Source: CATOSP01 sp965216155
GTDB taxonomy: Bacteria > Chloroflexota > Dehalococcoidia > Lucifugimonadales > UBA3495
Direction: 5' to 3'
Length of the DNA: 64,000 bases
Assembly: GCA_965216155.1 (NCBI GenBank)
Contig: CBDCFD010000006.1
Location: 496,001-560,000, forward strand
Shown piece after piece: positions 1 through 8,486 of the stretch (position 1 is the stretch's first letter; each line of letters starts with the position of its first letter). The notes below the pieces were generated by a model. That model had not been told where the DNA came from, did no database searches, and saw only the letters and a list, made by a program, of their open reading frames with translations. The translations under genes were made by a program, and so were the position numbers.

Positions 1-7
1 GTACAAA

Positions 8-454
8 ATGTCGAGAGTTGCTAAGATGCCTGAACGAAATGGTCTCGAAGAACTTCAGATCGATTGGTTAGTCCTGGCCGATTACGCTGAGGTGCTCAAT
101 AACAAACTCTATCTGCAGGGCGGCGGGTGGGACCGTCTAACTGTCGACTGTCTCCCTTGTCCAAAGTCTATCGCCATCGCCTTGGCCGTAAGAGTGCCGT
201 GGGGCATGGCGAACGAGCGGCACAGCTTTGAAATTGACATCACTTTTGAGGATGTCTCGATATTGAAGGGCTCCGGCCAGTTCGAGGTCCAAAGGCCGGT
301 AAGCGCCAGGGTTGGCCGACCGCTAAGAATGCAGGTGTGCTCGACTTCGGTTGTTACCATCCAAAAGATGGGGGAATATGAGGTCCGGGCGCGGGTCGAT
401 GGCGCCCAGAAGGCATACCCATTTTACGTCACGGCGACTTCTAATGCCCAATAA
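8..454 (+). CDS. DUF6941-like conserved protein
   Basis: A 148-residue soluble protein of unknown function. The stretch LADYAEVLNNKLYLQGGGWD near residues 20-40 is the hallmark of the DUF6941 family as I remember it; these are small predicted beta-rich proteins with no assigned activity. There is no signal peptide or membrane segment. The first ATG lies only seven bases inside the window, so its upstream region cannot be judged; an ATG at 26 (MPERNGLEELQ) is an equally good start. It ends 35 bases before the convergent aldo/keto reductase. The family call is from recall of the motif. Confidence 0.7.
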   Translation: MSRVAKMPERNGLEELQIDWLVLADYAEVLNNKLYLQGGGWDRLTVDCLPCPKSIAIALAVRVPWGMANERHSFEIDITFEDVSILKGSGQFEVQRPVSARVGRPLRMQVCSTSVVTIQKMGEYEVRARVDGAQKAYPFYVTATSNAQ

Positions 455-489
455 TGATGCTGGTCTATGTGGTGGACGCCTCTCCCCGA

Positions 490-1482
490 CTACTCCTCCG
501 GGTCTATTACTATATCCGGGTGGGTATCCACGCCGTAGCGGGCGAACACCTCGTCGATCTGCGTCATCTCCGCCCCCGACAGGGCCCATTCCAGTCCCGC
601 GACGTTGTCTTCCACCTCTTGTACGGTGCGGGTGCCAACCAACGCGACGCTTACGGCGGGATTGGACAACACCCACCGCAGCGCAAGGTGCGGCATCTTT
701 TTGCCCCGGACCTCGGCGATGGGTTTCAACTCCTCCACAACCTGCAAGTTTCGCTGGAAGTGCTCTTCGGCAAACACGCCCACGTTCCACCCAGGCCGTC
801 CGCCCGTGGCGCGCCAGTCGTTGCTCCCGAAGGTGGTGCCCGCTGTGAGCGCGCCGGACAGTAGACCGAAGGCCAGAGGGCCGTACACCATCACGCCTGT
901 CCCTTGCTGCTGGCAGTAGGGAAAGATCTCCTGCTCCATCCGCCGGTCGAACATGTTGAGGCCGTACTGTACGATGTCCACACTTCGGACGGATTCGCAT
1001 TCCTTGATTTGGTCGAGGGTGAAATTGGAGACCCCAACGGCGCGGACTTTTCCTTGATGAACAAGGCTGTCCAACGCGTGCATCGTCTCTTCGAAGGGGG
1101 TGTTGACGTCGGGCCAGTGGATGAGCAGCACATCCAGGTAATCAGTCCCGAGGTTCCGCATGCTTTCCTCGACGGAGGAGAGGATAGACACCATCCGGCT
1201 GTCCCTGCCCTTTGGCCGGTCCGAGTAGCCCACGCCGCACTTGGTAACGACGACTACATCCTTCCGCCTCGCCCCCAGCGCCCTGCCCAACAGCACCTCA
1301 GACTCTCCCCTCCCGTATGCCGGGGCCGTGTCGAAACAGTTGATGCCCAGGTCTATGGCGCGGTTGACGGCGGCGGCGACTTCCGGCTCGGTGACATCAC
1401 CGTAGGTGCCTCCCATCTCCCAACAACCGAATCCGAGGGCCGAAACCGTTATATCCGTGGGACCAAATCTTCGATATTCCAT
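490..1482 (-). CDS. Aldo/keto reductase
   Basis: A 330-residue NAD(P)H-dependent (alpha/beta)8-barrel oxidoreductase that should reduce or oxidise a small carbonyl or sugar compound in the cytoplasm. The catalytic tetrad is complete: Asp51 and Tyr56 in FDTAPAYGRGESE, Lys81 in VVTKCG and His122 in LLIHWPD. The barrel then continues through KVRAVGVSNF and ends with the usual NPAVSVALVGTRT region that binds the cofactor. Length is normal for the family. The ATG is preceded by a GGAG-type site. It is divergent from the amidohydrolase starting at 1646. The substrate cannot be read from sequence. Confidence 0.93.
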   Translation of the reverse strand: MEYRRFGPTDITVSALGFGCWEMGGTYGDVTEPEVAAAVNRAIDLGINCFDTAPAYGRGESEVLLGRALGARRKDVVVVTKCGVGYSDRPKGRDSRMVSILSSVEESMRNLGTDYLDVLLIHWPDVNTPFEETMHALDSLVHQGKVRAVGVSNFTLDQIKECESVRSVDIVQYGLNMFDRRMEQEIFPYCQQQGTGVMVYGPLAFGLLSGALTAGTTFGSNDWRATGGRPGWNVGVFAEEHFQRNLQVVEELKPIAEVRGKKMPHLALRWVLSNPAVSVALVGTRTVQEVEDNVAGLEWALSGAEMTQIDEVFARYGVDTHPDIVIDPEE

Positions 1483-1563
1483 CGACTCACCGCTCCTGCC
1501 GAGTGAAGGGTTTAGTGTCCGGTTCCGTTAATACGATTTTAAGTCATACATCCCGCCGGTGCG

Positions 1564-1592
1564 TTGACAATGCAAACGCCCCTTGCTAGATT
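1564..1592 (+). promoter_or_regulatory. Sigma70-type promoter for amidohydrolase
   Basis: A perfect -35 box TTGACA (1564-1569), a 17-base spacer and a -10 box TAGATT (1587-1592). The predicted start of transcription is about 45 bases before the TTG start codon at 1646. It lies in the divergent gap between the aldo/keto reductase and the amidohydrolase. Confidence 0.75.
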
Positions 1593-1645
1593 AGGCGCAA
1601 CATCGTCCAGAAACAACCCACAGCGTTGCGAAGAGGAGGTCTGTC

Positions 1646-3034
1646 TTGCCGGTGCAGAGATTCAGGCCAATGACCAAGGATTTCCCCACATTCGACTGTG
1701 ACGCCCACGTAGTGGAGCCTGCCAGGGTCTGGGAACGGGCAGCGGACAGCCTTACCAGGGACGAACTGGAAGCCCTGAAGGCCACCATGTGGTACGACGC
1801 CGAAACGGACCAGTTGCTGGTCAACGGAAAGGCCGACGTGAGCGGCTTTTCGCCGGTGCCGAAGACGGGCCCCGGCGCTATCGACATAGTAAGGTTAGCC
1901 GGTCCCGGCCTAAAACACGACATCCAGCGCGCCTTCAACGTCCGCAATCTCAATCCCGAGACTGCGCTCACTAAGGAACAGTCGGACTACCTGGCCCACG
2001 CGGGAGCCGACGAACCCGGACCCAGGCTGCGCGACATGGATGTTCAGGGTATCGACCAGGTGATGATCATACCCACCAGCATTGATACCTATCCCTGGCT
2101 GCAGAATGCGCTGGGCGCCCGCGCCATGTGCAAGGCCTACAACGATTGGGCCTACGAATACACGCAAGAAGACCCGGAACGGCTCTTCTTCGCCGCCCTC
2201 ATCCCCATGCAGAACCCTCAATTCGCCATCGAAGAGGCCTACCGGGTCGCGGCCAAGGGCTGCCGGGTTGCCCTCATCCGGCCCATGGACGCCATGGGCA
2301 ACTACCCGATCCAGCCCAAGTATGAGGGTCTATGGAACGCTCTTGAAGACACGGGTCTGGTCTACGGTATGCACCCCTTCCCGGCCTCTGGGGTTGCGAA
2401 ACCGCCCGGCTACTCCGATCAGTATTCGGGCGCGGAACTTATTAGAAGGACCATTTCAACCTCCGGTCTGCCGCATACCTTCCTTGGGAACGTGCAGAAC
2501 TTCCAGGCTGAGGCGTCCCTTTGGGTGACCATGGTTCTGATGTCGGGATTCTTCGAGCGCCATCCCGGAATTCGGGCCGCAGTGTTCGAGGCCTCGTCTA
2601 CCTGGCTCAGTTTCCTGCTGGATGAACTCGATAAGACCTACAGGCTCTATCGCAACGACCGCAAGCTGCCTCCATTGAAGCAACTGCCCAGCGAGACCTT
2701 CTTCCAGCATTGCGTTACCGGGTTCGAAGGGGACGAAGCGCCTCCGTCGCGCCTGCCCGGCTTCTACCGCGACATCCTCGCCTGGGCTTCCGACGTCTAC
2801 CACCACGACGGAGACGACGTCTGGAGGGCTATCGAGACCATGGAGGAGTGCGAGTTGCCCATCGAAGACCAGGCCAGATTTCTGGGGGCCAACGCGCGTA
2901 AGCTATACAACATTGAGCCGCCCGGCAATATCGTCCGCGACAGGGTAACCGAAATCGAGCGTCCTGATTGGTGGCCCGACGAAGACGAAATCCGGGATGC
3001 CCTCAAGCCGGAGTCGTCGGTCACCCGGTGGTAG
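1646..3034 (+). CDS. Amidohydrolase family 2 protein
   Basis: A 462-residue metal-dependent hydrolase or decarboxylase of the amidohydrolase-2 (ACMSD-like TIM-barrel) family. The N-terminal metal-binding strand is FDCDAHVVEP near residue 15; MDVQGIDQVMIIPT, YNDWAYEY and ASDVYHHDGDD (around residue 378) are the other recognisable family blocks. The TTG start at 1646 is chosen because AGGAGG sits seven bases before it; an ATG at 1670 (MTKDFPTFDCD) is the alternative. It is followed after 63 bases by a paralogue at 3098 that shares the DxHVVEP opening, so the two probably form one transcript. The natural substrate is unknown; a role in breakdown of aromatic or other recalcitrant organic matter is only an inference. 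Confidence 0.85.
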   Translation: MPVQRFRPMTKDFPTFDCDAHVVEPARVWERAADSLTRDELEALKATMWYDAETDQLLVNGKADVSGFSPVPKTGPGAIDIVRLAGPGLKHDIQRAFNVRNLNPETALTKEQSDYLAHAGADEPGPRLRDMDVQGIDQVMIIPTSIDTYPWLQNALGARAMCKAYNDWAYEYTQEDPERLFFAALIPMQNPQFAIEEAYRVAAKGCRVALIRPMDAMGNYPIQPKYEGLWNALEDTGLVYGMHPFPASGVAKPPGYSDQYSGAELIRRTISTSGLPHTFLGNVQNFQAEASLWVTMVLMSGFFERHPGIRAAVFEASSTWLSFLLDELDKTYRLYRNDRKLPPLKQLPSETFFQHCVTGFEGDEAPPSRLPGFYRDILAWASDVYHHDGDDVWRAIETMEECELPIEDQARFLGANARKLYNIEPPGNIVRDRVTEIERPDWWPDEDEIRDALKPESSVTRW

Positions 3035-3097
3035 CCTCCTGGACCCTGGACTATCGGCCCCGGTTTTGCCGGACTCGGTACTGTTGGACGAAATGCG

Positions 3098-4378
3098 ATG
3101 ACGACCAGTAAAGACTTCCCGGTTTTTGACAGTGACTCCCACGTGGTTGAGCCTCGGGAAGTGTGGGAGAAGTACCTGGAACCTGAGTACCGAGTCCTTG
3201 GTAAACATGCGCTGTGGCGGGAAGAAGGGCAATTCGACTCGTACCTCAAGGTCAATGGCCAGGTGTTCCGGGACACTGCCAACCCCAACATCCCCCGTCA
3301 CGCCATCTGGAAGCCGGGGATGACCTGGGACTCCATTGGCGAGCTGGACCCGGATATTCGGCATCCGGCGAGTGAAGGCGCCTGGGAGCCACACGCCAGA
3401 CTCCGGGATATGGACGCCATGGGAATCGACCAGTCCTTGATGTATCCCACGTGGTTCGCCGAGGGTTTCCACCTCATCGAAGACCCGGACGTGTCCTACG
3501 CGCTGGCACGGGCTTACAACGACTGGGTCTCAGATTTCTGCCAGGCAGCGCCGGACCGCCTATTTGCCGCGGCGATGGTCCCCCTTGGGAATATGGACTT
3601 TGCTCTGGCTGAGTTGCGCAGGGCCGCCGGAACCCGCTGTTTCCGAGGGGCCTTCATCCGCCCCATGTTCATGGAGGGGCGGTACCTCACCCACCCTTAC
3701 TACGACCCCCTCTGGGCCGAACTGGAAAGGTTGGGGATGACCGCCGCCGTGCATCCCACTGCCGGATTGTGGAACCCGGAGTGGACGTCCCACGGTCCCT
3801 TCTTCGAAAAGGTCAGCGGCCGGCTCACACAGACTGCCGGCCTGGGAGGCGGGGGAGGTGGCCCTCACGCGGGTGGCAGTACCGGCGACCGCAACCGTGT
3901 ATCTCCGGCGAGTGGGTTAGTCCCGCTAGGCCACCCGGTGGCGCCGATTCTCGCTCCCTGGCTGGACAACCACATGTTCGTCGCATCCACGTTGATCGGC
4001 TATACCGTGATGGAGCGGTTCCCTGAGATGAAGGTTGTTATGGCCCACGGGAAAGCCTCCTGGATGGAAGAGGTCCTGGAGAAGATGGAGGCTTCTACGC
4101 GGGTTATCCCGCTTCAACATTACTACCCTGTAAGCACCGAGCCGGAGGAGACGTGGGAGGAAGGCCGTGTCATGCTAGGGTTCGACGCCGAGGAGCGTCT
4201 TATACAGGAACTCCCACATTCATTTGTAGAGAAAATCATCTGGGGCTCCCGGTACCCGCACCATGACACGTGTAGTGCCTGGGACGCCATCCAGACACTG
4301 ACCCAAGCGGACGTGCCAAAACCGGCCATCGGCCGCATGATGTGGGGAAACGCCCAAGCGCAGTTTGGGCTGGGCTAA
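3098..4378 (+). CDS. Amidohydrolase family 2 protein (paralogue)
   Basis: A 426-residue amidohydrolase-2 protein, paralogous to the gene just upstream: FDSDSHVVEP near residue 12, LRDMDAMGIDQSLMYPTW, YNDWVSDF, then VVMAHGKASWMEEVLEKME and the C-terminal WGSRYPHHDT block that should supply metal ligands and the catalytic Asp. Between about residues 245 and 285 there is a glycine-rich, low-complexity loop (GLGGGGGGPHAGGSTGDRN) that the upstream paralogue lacks. The reading frame stays open and family blocks continue after it, so it is more likely a flexible insertion than a frameshift. The ATG at 3098 is the natural start; the site in front of it is weak, consistent with co-transcription with the upstream gene. 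Confidence 0.83.
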   Translation: MTTSKDFPVFDSDSHVVEPREVWEKYLEPEYRVLGKHALWREEGQFDSYLKVNGQVFRDTANPNIPRHAIWKPGMTWDSIGELDPDIRHPASEGAWEPHARLRDMDAMGIDQSLMYPTWFAEGFHLIEDPDVSYALARAYNDWVSDFCQAAPDRLFAAAMVPLGNMDFALAELRRAAGTRCFRGAFIRPMFMEGRYLTHPYYDPLWAELERLGMTAAVHPTAGLWNPEWTSHGPFFEKVSGRLTQTAGLGGGGGGPHAGGSTGDRNRVSPASGLVPLGHPVAPILAPWLDNHMFVASTLIGYTVMERFPEMKVVMAHGKASWMEEVLEKMEASTRVIPLQHYYPVSTEPEETWEEGRVMLGFDAEERLIQELPHSFVEKIIWGSRYPHHDTCSAWDAIQTLTQADVPKPAIGRMMWGNAQAQFGLG

Positions 4379-4793
4379 ACGCCCTCCCCCCCGGAATAGT
4401 AACGCGTCCCAAGGGTCTTGCCCGTCACGTTGGTAAACTCTCCGAGCGAGCCCGGTTTCCGGTGCAGATAACCAGTATGCGGAATGGTCCCGCGCCGTTT
4501 ATTTTATGGGATTCCTACACCAGTGTGGCTATTCTTCGACGACCTCGCTGACCCTTAGGATAAAGGTGTGGACCGGCTAGGATTCCGGTTACCCTTCGTG
4601 AGCCGCATGGACAATTCTTCCGGCGAATTCTAGAATGGGAATCGGCTCGTGGAAACTCAGGTCTGTGCTTCCCGCATGTTCCCGACTATTGCCGGTCCCG
4701 CTATCGATACTTCGGAATCCGCTACAACGGAGGCAAACGCATTTCAACCAGGCCACAACTCCATTCCCACAGATCAGTCGAAAAGGGTCAAAT
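4379..4793. other. Intergenic stretch without a gene
   Basis: About 410 bases between the second amidohydrolase and the metallophosphoesterase fragment. I see a run of C bases just after the stop codon but no convincing coding frame, no strong hairpin with a T-tract and no clear promoter. It may hold decayed sequence connected with the truncated gene that follows. Confidence 0.5.
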
Positions 4794-4997
4794 TTGCGCT
4801 TTCTGATTATCTCTGATGTTCACTCCAACCTTGAGGCGCTCAAGAGTGTAATCGAAGACGCGCGTAAGAGCGGCGGGTTCGACCAGATCTGGCAATTGGG
4901 GGACCTGGTCGGGTACGGGCCGGAGCCAGGGAGGGTCATAGACCTTCTGCGGGAATACGACAATGATGAGGAATGTCAGGAAAAGCGGGCGATCTGA
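4794..4997 (+). pseudogene. Truncated metallophosphoesterase (N-terminal fragment)
   Basis: Starting from a TTG at 4794 the frame reads LRFLIISDVHSNLEAL, followed by FDQIWQLGDLVGYGPEP. These are the first two metal-binding motifs (DxH and GDxxxYGPxP) of the YfcE/DUF2437-type calcineurin-like phosphoesterases. The frame stops after about 67 residues, just where the next family motif, GNHD, and the C-terminal histidines should follow; intact relatives are about 240 residues. No continuation in another frame is seen before the addA-like gene ends at 5097. It therefore looks like a 5' remnant left by a deletion. The frame is open further upstream to 4635, but that part has no family resemblance. 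Confidence 0.7.
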
Positions 4998-5096
4998 ACG
5001 GCCTGCTTTCCCCCGTAAACGCTGCATCTTCTCGCGCGTCAACCTGTTGGGATGTGCTTCGGTATTATCGTGTGGCATGGATGCACGGGGAGAGTG

Positions 5097-8000
5097 CTAA
5101 GGAGAGCGCGTATCTCTGCCGTTCAGGTGGGCCGTTGCGACGGCTTCGGCCTCGCTGGCCAGGGCGGCTATGTCGATGAGGGTGCGCTGTTCGTTGGCGT
5201 GAAGGAATAGGAACACCACCTCCGTTACGGGCCTGCCGGTTGCCCGTTGCGCCGCCAGGGCATAGGCGCCAGCCTGGAGATTGTACCTTGCCACGGTTTC
5301 GTCCAGGTTTTGCGAGTCCACGGCATCGGTCTTGTAGTCGACAAGGACCAGCCCGCCGTTTTCCTCGAACACCAGATCGATAAAGCCCTCCAACACGCCC
5401 TGGCCGACCGGAACGGCCACCGGGACCTCACGCCAATACTTTGATGACGCCACCGCCCGGCGCACGGTTGCGCTTTCCACGGCAACCCTCGCCAGCCTGG
5501 CGACCTCTTCCGCCCGATGGAGGATTCCTTCCGCCGCTGCCTGGGCACGGGAAGTCTCTACGACGCCATCTCCGTTGGTGAGGTCGATTGTCTGGAGCAC
5601 CGAGTGAACGGCCCGGCCCAGGGACGTACCGCCACGGCCCCGTTTCCAGGGTTCGCCGCTCTCCGGCTCCTCTTTCGGATCCTCCGCTCCGTCCCTGAGT
5701 GCGGTGTGCCCGAGCTTGAGCCGGTGTAGCCCGGTCGCGGCGACGGACGCGGGCCTGCCTTGCCGTTCCAGCATCTCCGCCCGGCTCCGGCTCCAGTCAT
5801 CGCGGTCGGCGAGGGAGTGACCTTGCTGCGCCGCGGTGTTGACGGCTTGGACTTCCGGTTGTGGCGTCTGCCCGCTGACCTCGGGCGCGGGAGTCCATAA
5901 ATCTTCCTTGCCGTCAAGGACCTCCACCATCTTACCGGCCACCGAACCGGACCTTGTCCGGTTGCGAAATACGCTTAGGACCAAGTGGTCCCGCGCCCTG
6001 GTCGTTGCCACGTACATGAGCCGGACATCTTCGTCGGTTTCGAGGGCTTGTTCCCTGGCCAGAAGGGGTCCGTAGCCCGCCGTTTCGAACCGTGTCTCTT
6101 GCGGGCCTACCCTTACTTCCACGTTGCCGCTTTCCCGGTTGAAGAGCACATTGGGCGGCCTCGCCACACGTCCGGAGTTCAACCCGGTAAGCAGCACGAT
6201 AGGGAATTCCAATCCCTTGGCCGAATGGACTGTCATTATCCTGGCGGCGTCTTCGTCGGTATCGGGCGCCGGCGTCTCGGTAAACCGCGCCCCCTCGGAT
6301 GTCTGGCGGTCCACCCATTGGAGAAAGGCGCGGAGGGAATCGCCCCCGGCCTCGGCGAAGGAACGCGCCTGCTCCACCATGAAACGGTACCTTCTCCACT
6401 GTTCCCTGGTGCGGGGATGGTCTATGGCCGATTCCATGAGGAGCCGCTGCCGGATGAAGCGGTCGATAAGCGCGGCCGGGGAAACCCAGAGCCGTTCTTG
6501 ATGGAATTGGCGGAGGATATCGAGGGCTTCCGTTACGGGCCCGTACTCCGGGTTAGACTGGGAGAGACAATCGAACCTGCCCCCGTTTTCTGAAAACCGC
6601 AACAGTTCCACGTCGCTACAGGCGAACGCCTGCGACCGCAGGGCCGCCACCGTGGCTACCTGGTCCGCCGGGTCGTCCACGGCCTTGAGGCAGTTGACCA
6701 GGTCTCTGACCTCCTGGGTGCCGAAGACCAGGGCGTTGCCTTCCAACCTGTAGGGGACACCGGCGTCGTCCAGGGCCAACTCCAGGGTCCTCAAGCTGGT
6801 GCGTCGTGGCATGAGAATGCAGATGTCGGAGTAGGCGGCATCGCGGTATTGCTCCGTTCCGGTCAACCCGGTTGCATCGGGGTCCAGGACTTGCCAGCGG
6901 CCAGTCACTATGTTGTGAAGCTGGGCGGCGATTTGCCGGGCTTCTACGCGCCTTACGACACCTATGTTGCCATCCAGTAGCCCTCCCAGAGCCCAGACAC
7001 GGGGTCCCGCCGGATGGTCCGTTTCCGCTTCCCAACGATGGGTTACGGGGACGTATTGTGCTTGATTCTCCCCTTCCGCCATCCAGGTCTCGAAGAGGGA
7101 ATTGACCCATTTGAGTATGGGGCGCTGGGAGCGGAAGTTTTGCACCAGACGCAGGGTGTCTCCTCCCATTAGTTTCTGGAGCTGGAGCATCTGGGTGACA
7201 TCAGCCCGGCGGAAATGGTATATTGACTGTTTGGGGTCGCCAACGACGAATAACTTACCTCGTTCCGGCGTCACATCGTGCCAGGAACGGGGCCGTTCCT
7301 GAGGCGGAAGGTTATCGAGGTTGGCCTCGGCGATGAACATGGCGATCTCGGTCTGGATCGGGTCGGTGTCCTGGGTCTCGTCTATCAGCAGGTGGGAAAA
7401 CCGCTGCCGGAAGTGGTCCCGCACCGGGATGTTGTCACGCAGCAGGTCCCTCGCCCAGACCAGCAGGTCATGGTAACCGGCAACTCCGCGGCGCTTCCGG
7501 TCTAGGGCGAAGTCCTGTGCGAAACCCTTCAAGCGGCGCAGCGCCGGCATGAGCGCGGACTGCCGGGCCCGGTCGAGTTCGTCCGTGGCCGCGGCTTGCA
7601 GTTCAGCGAGCCGGTCCTTCAGGTATTTGCAGGCGTTTACGGAGGTGGCGGGGTCTTGTTCCCAGTCCGGCTGTCTGCCACGCGATTGACTGATCGGCAT
7701 CGCGCGCTGCAACAACCTGTATGCCTGGCGGGGTTCGGGTCCCAGTTCCTCGAACCGGACGGCTGCTCTGAGCAAGCCCTGGACGTGGTTGTACAGCGGG
7801 TCTTCGTCTCGCAGTTTCGAGTATTGGCACAACCGCTCGAGTTCGTCAGCCGAATCAACCAGTTCGGACACTACCGTGGCCGGGGGCATGGCTACGTCCG
7901 GGAACGGCACACCCTCCAACATGTCGTAGTTCTGGTGAAAGACCAGAGCGACGGCCCGGAGGTGTTCTATGGAAAGACCCAGGGAAAAGGCCAACGACAA

Positions 8001-8486
8001 ACTGGCGGCCAGTTCTTGATCGTCCAACGCACCATCGACCCATTCGGTCCAGGCTTCTTCGAAGGCGAGGTCGCTGGCGATGGCGTCCATGGTCTCGAAT
8101 ACCGGAGGCAACCCGGCCTCCAGAGGGCGTTCCTGCAGGATGGACCGGGCGAAGCTGTGCAGGGTCTGAATAGAAGAGCGGTCCAGGTCGCCCAGGGCGT
8201 GTTGGCGCCGCAGGCGCGTATCTATGTCCTGACCGGGCTGCGCGGCGGCTTCCAGCCCCTCCCGGATGCGGTCCCGCAACTCGGCTGCTGCTGCCTCGGT
8301 GAAGGTGATTACAGCGGCCTTGTCCAGGGTGGTGACTCCCGTAGAAGCCAGGGTAACCACTCTGTGCACCAGGCTGGTGGTCTTTCCGGTACCCGCTCCG
8401 GCCTCTACGAAGAGGGTTTCGTCGATGGACTCGCGAATCCTGACACGGGTTGCCTGGTCCTCCGGAGTGAAGGCGCCGCCGGTCAT
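5097..8486 (-). CDS. addA: AddA-like UvrD-type helicase-nuclease
   Basis: An 1129-residue superfamily-1A helicase fused to a RecB-type nuclease, the catalytic subunit of an AddAB double-strand-break resection enzyme. Walker A is AGAGTGKT at 29-36; Walker B is LLIDETQDTD near 365-374; GDPKQSIYHFRRAD is near 414 and TVHSAKGLEFPIVLL near 749. The C-terminal PD-(D/E)XK nuclease shows GFIDLVFEENG followed by LVLVDYKTD near 1042, with the metal-binding Asp and Lys. Its start codon overlaps the stop of the addB-like gene by four bases (ATGA), so the two are translationally coupled. Known AddAB enzymes process DNA ends for RecA loading; whether this one recognises a Chi-like site cannot be told. A sulfate-reducer-like UvrD/RecB fusion outside the AddAB group is the alternative. 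Confidence 0.88.
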   Translation of the reverse strand: MTGGAFTPEDQATRVRIRESIDETLFVEAGAGTGKTTSLVHRVVTLASTGVTTLDKAAVITFTEAAAAELRDRIREGLEAAAQPGQDIDTRLRRQHALGDLDRSSIQTLHSFARSILQERPLEAGLPPVFETMDAIASDLAFEEAWTEWVDGALDDQELAASLSLAFSLGLSIEHLRAVALVFHQNYDMLEGVPFPDVAMPPATVVSELVDSADELERLCQYSKLRDEDPLYNHVQGLLRAAVRFEELGPEPRQAYRLLQRAMPISQSRGRQPDWEQDPATSVNACKYLKDRLAELQAAATDELDRARQSALMPALRRLKGFAQDFALDRKRRGVAGYHDLLVWARDLLRDNIPVRDHFRQRFSHLLIDETQDTDPIQTEIAMFIAEANLDNLPPQERPRSWHDVTPERGKLFVVGDPKQSIYHFRRADVTQMLQLQKLMGGDTLRLVQNFRSQRPILKWVNSLFETWMAEGENQAQYVPVTHRWEAETDHPAGPRVWALGGLLDGNIGVVRRVEARQIAAQLHNIVTGRWQVLDPDATGLTGTEQYRDAAYSDICILMPRRTSLRTLELALDDAGVPYRLEGNALVFGTQEVRDLVNCLKAVDDPADQVATVAALRSQAFACSDVELLRFSENGGRFDCLSQSNPEYGPVTEALDILRQFHQERLWVSPAALIDRFIRQRLLMESAIDHPRTREQWRRYRFMVEQARSFAEAGGDSLRAFLQWVDRQTSEGARFTETPAPDTDEDAARIMTVHSAKGLEFPIVLLTGLNSGRVARPPNVLFNRESGNVEVRVGPQETRFETAGYGPLLAREQALETDEDVRLMYVATTRARDHLVLSVFRNRTRSGSVAGKMVEVLDGKEDLWTPAPEVSGQTPQPEVQAVNTAAQQGHSLADRDDWSRSRAEMLERQGRPASVAATGLHRLKLGHTALRDGAEDPKEEPESGEPWKRGRGGTSLGRAVHSVLQTIDLTNGDGVVETSRAQAAAEGILHRAEEVARLARVAVESATVRRAVASSKYWREVPVAVPVGQGVLEGFIDLVFEENGGLVLVDYKTDAVDSQNLDETVARYNLQAGAYALAAQRATGRPVTEVVFLFLHANEQRTLIDIAALASEAEAVATAHLNGRDTRSP

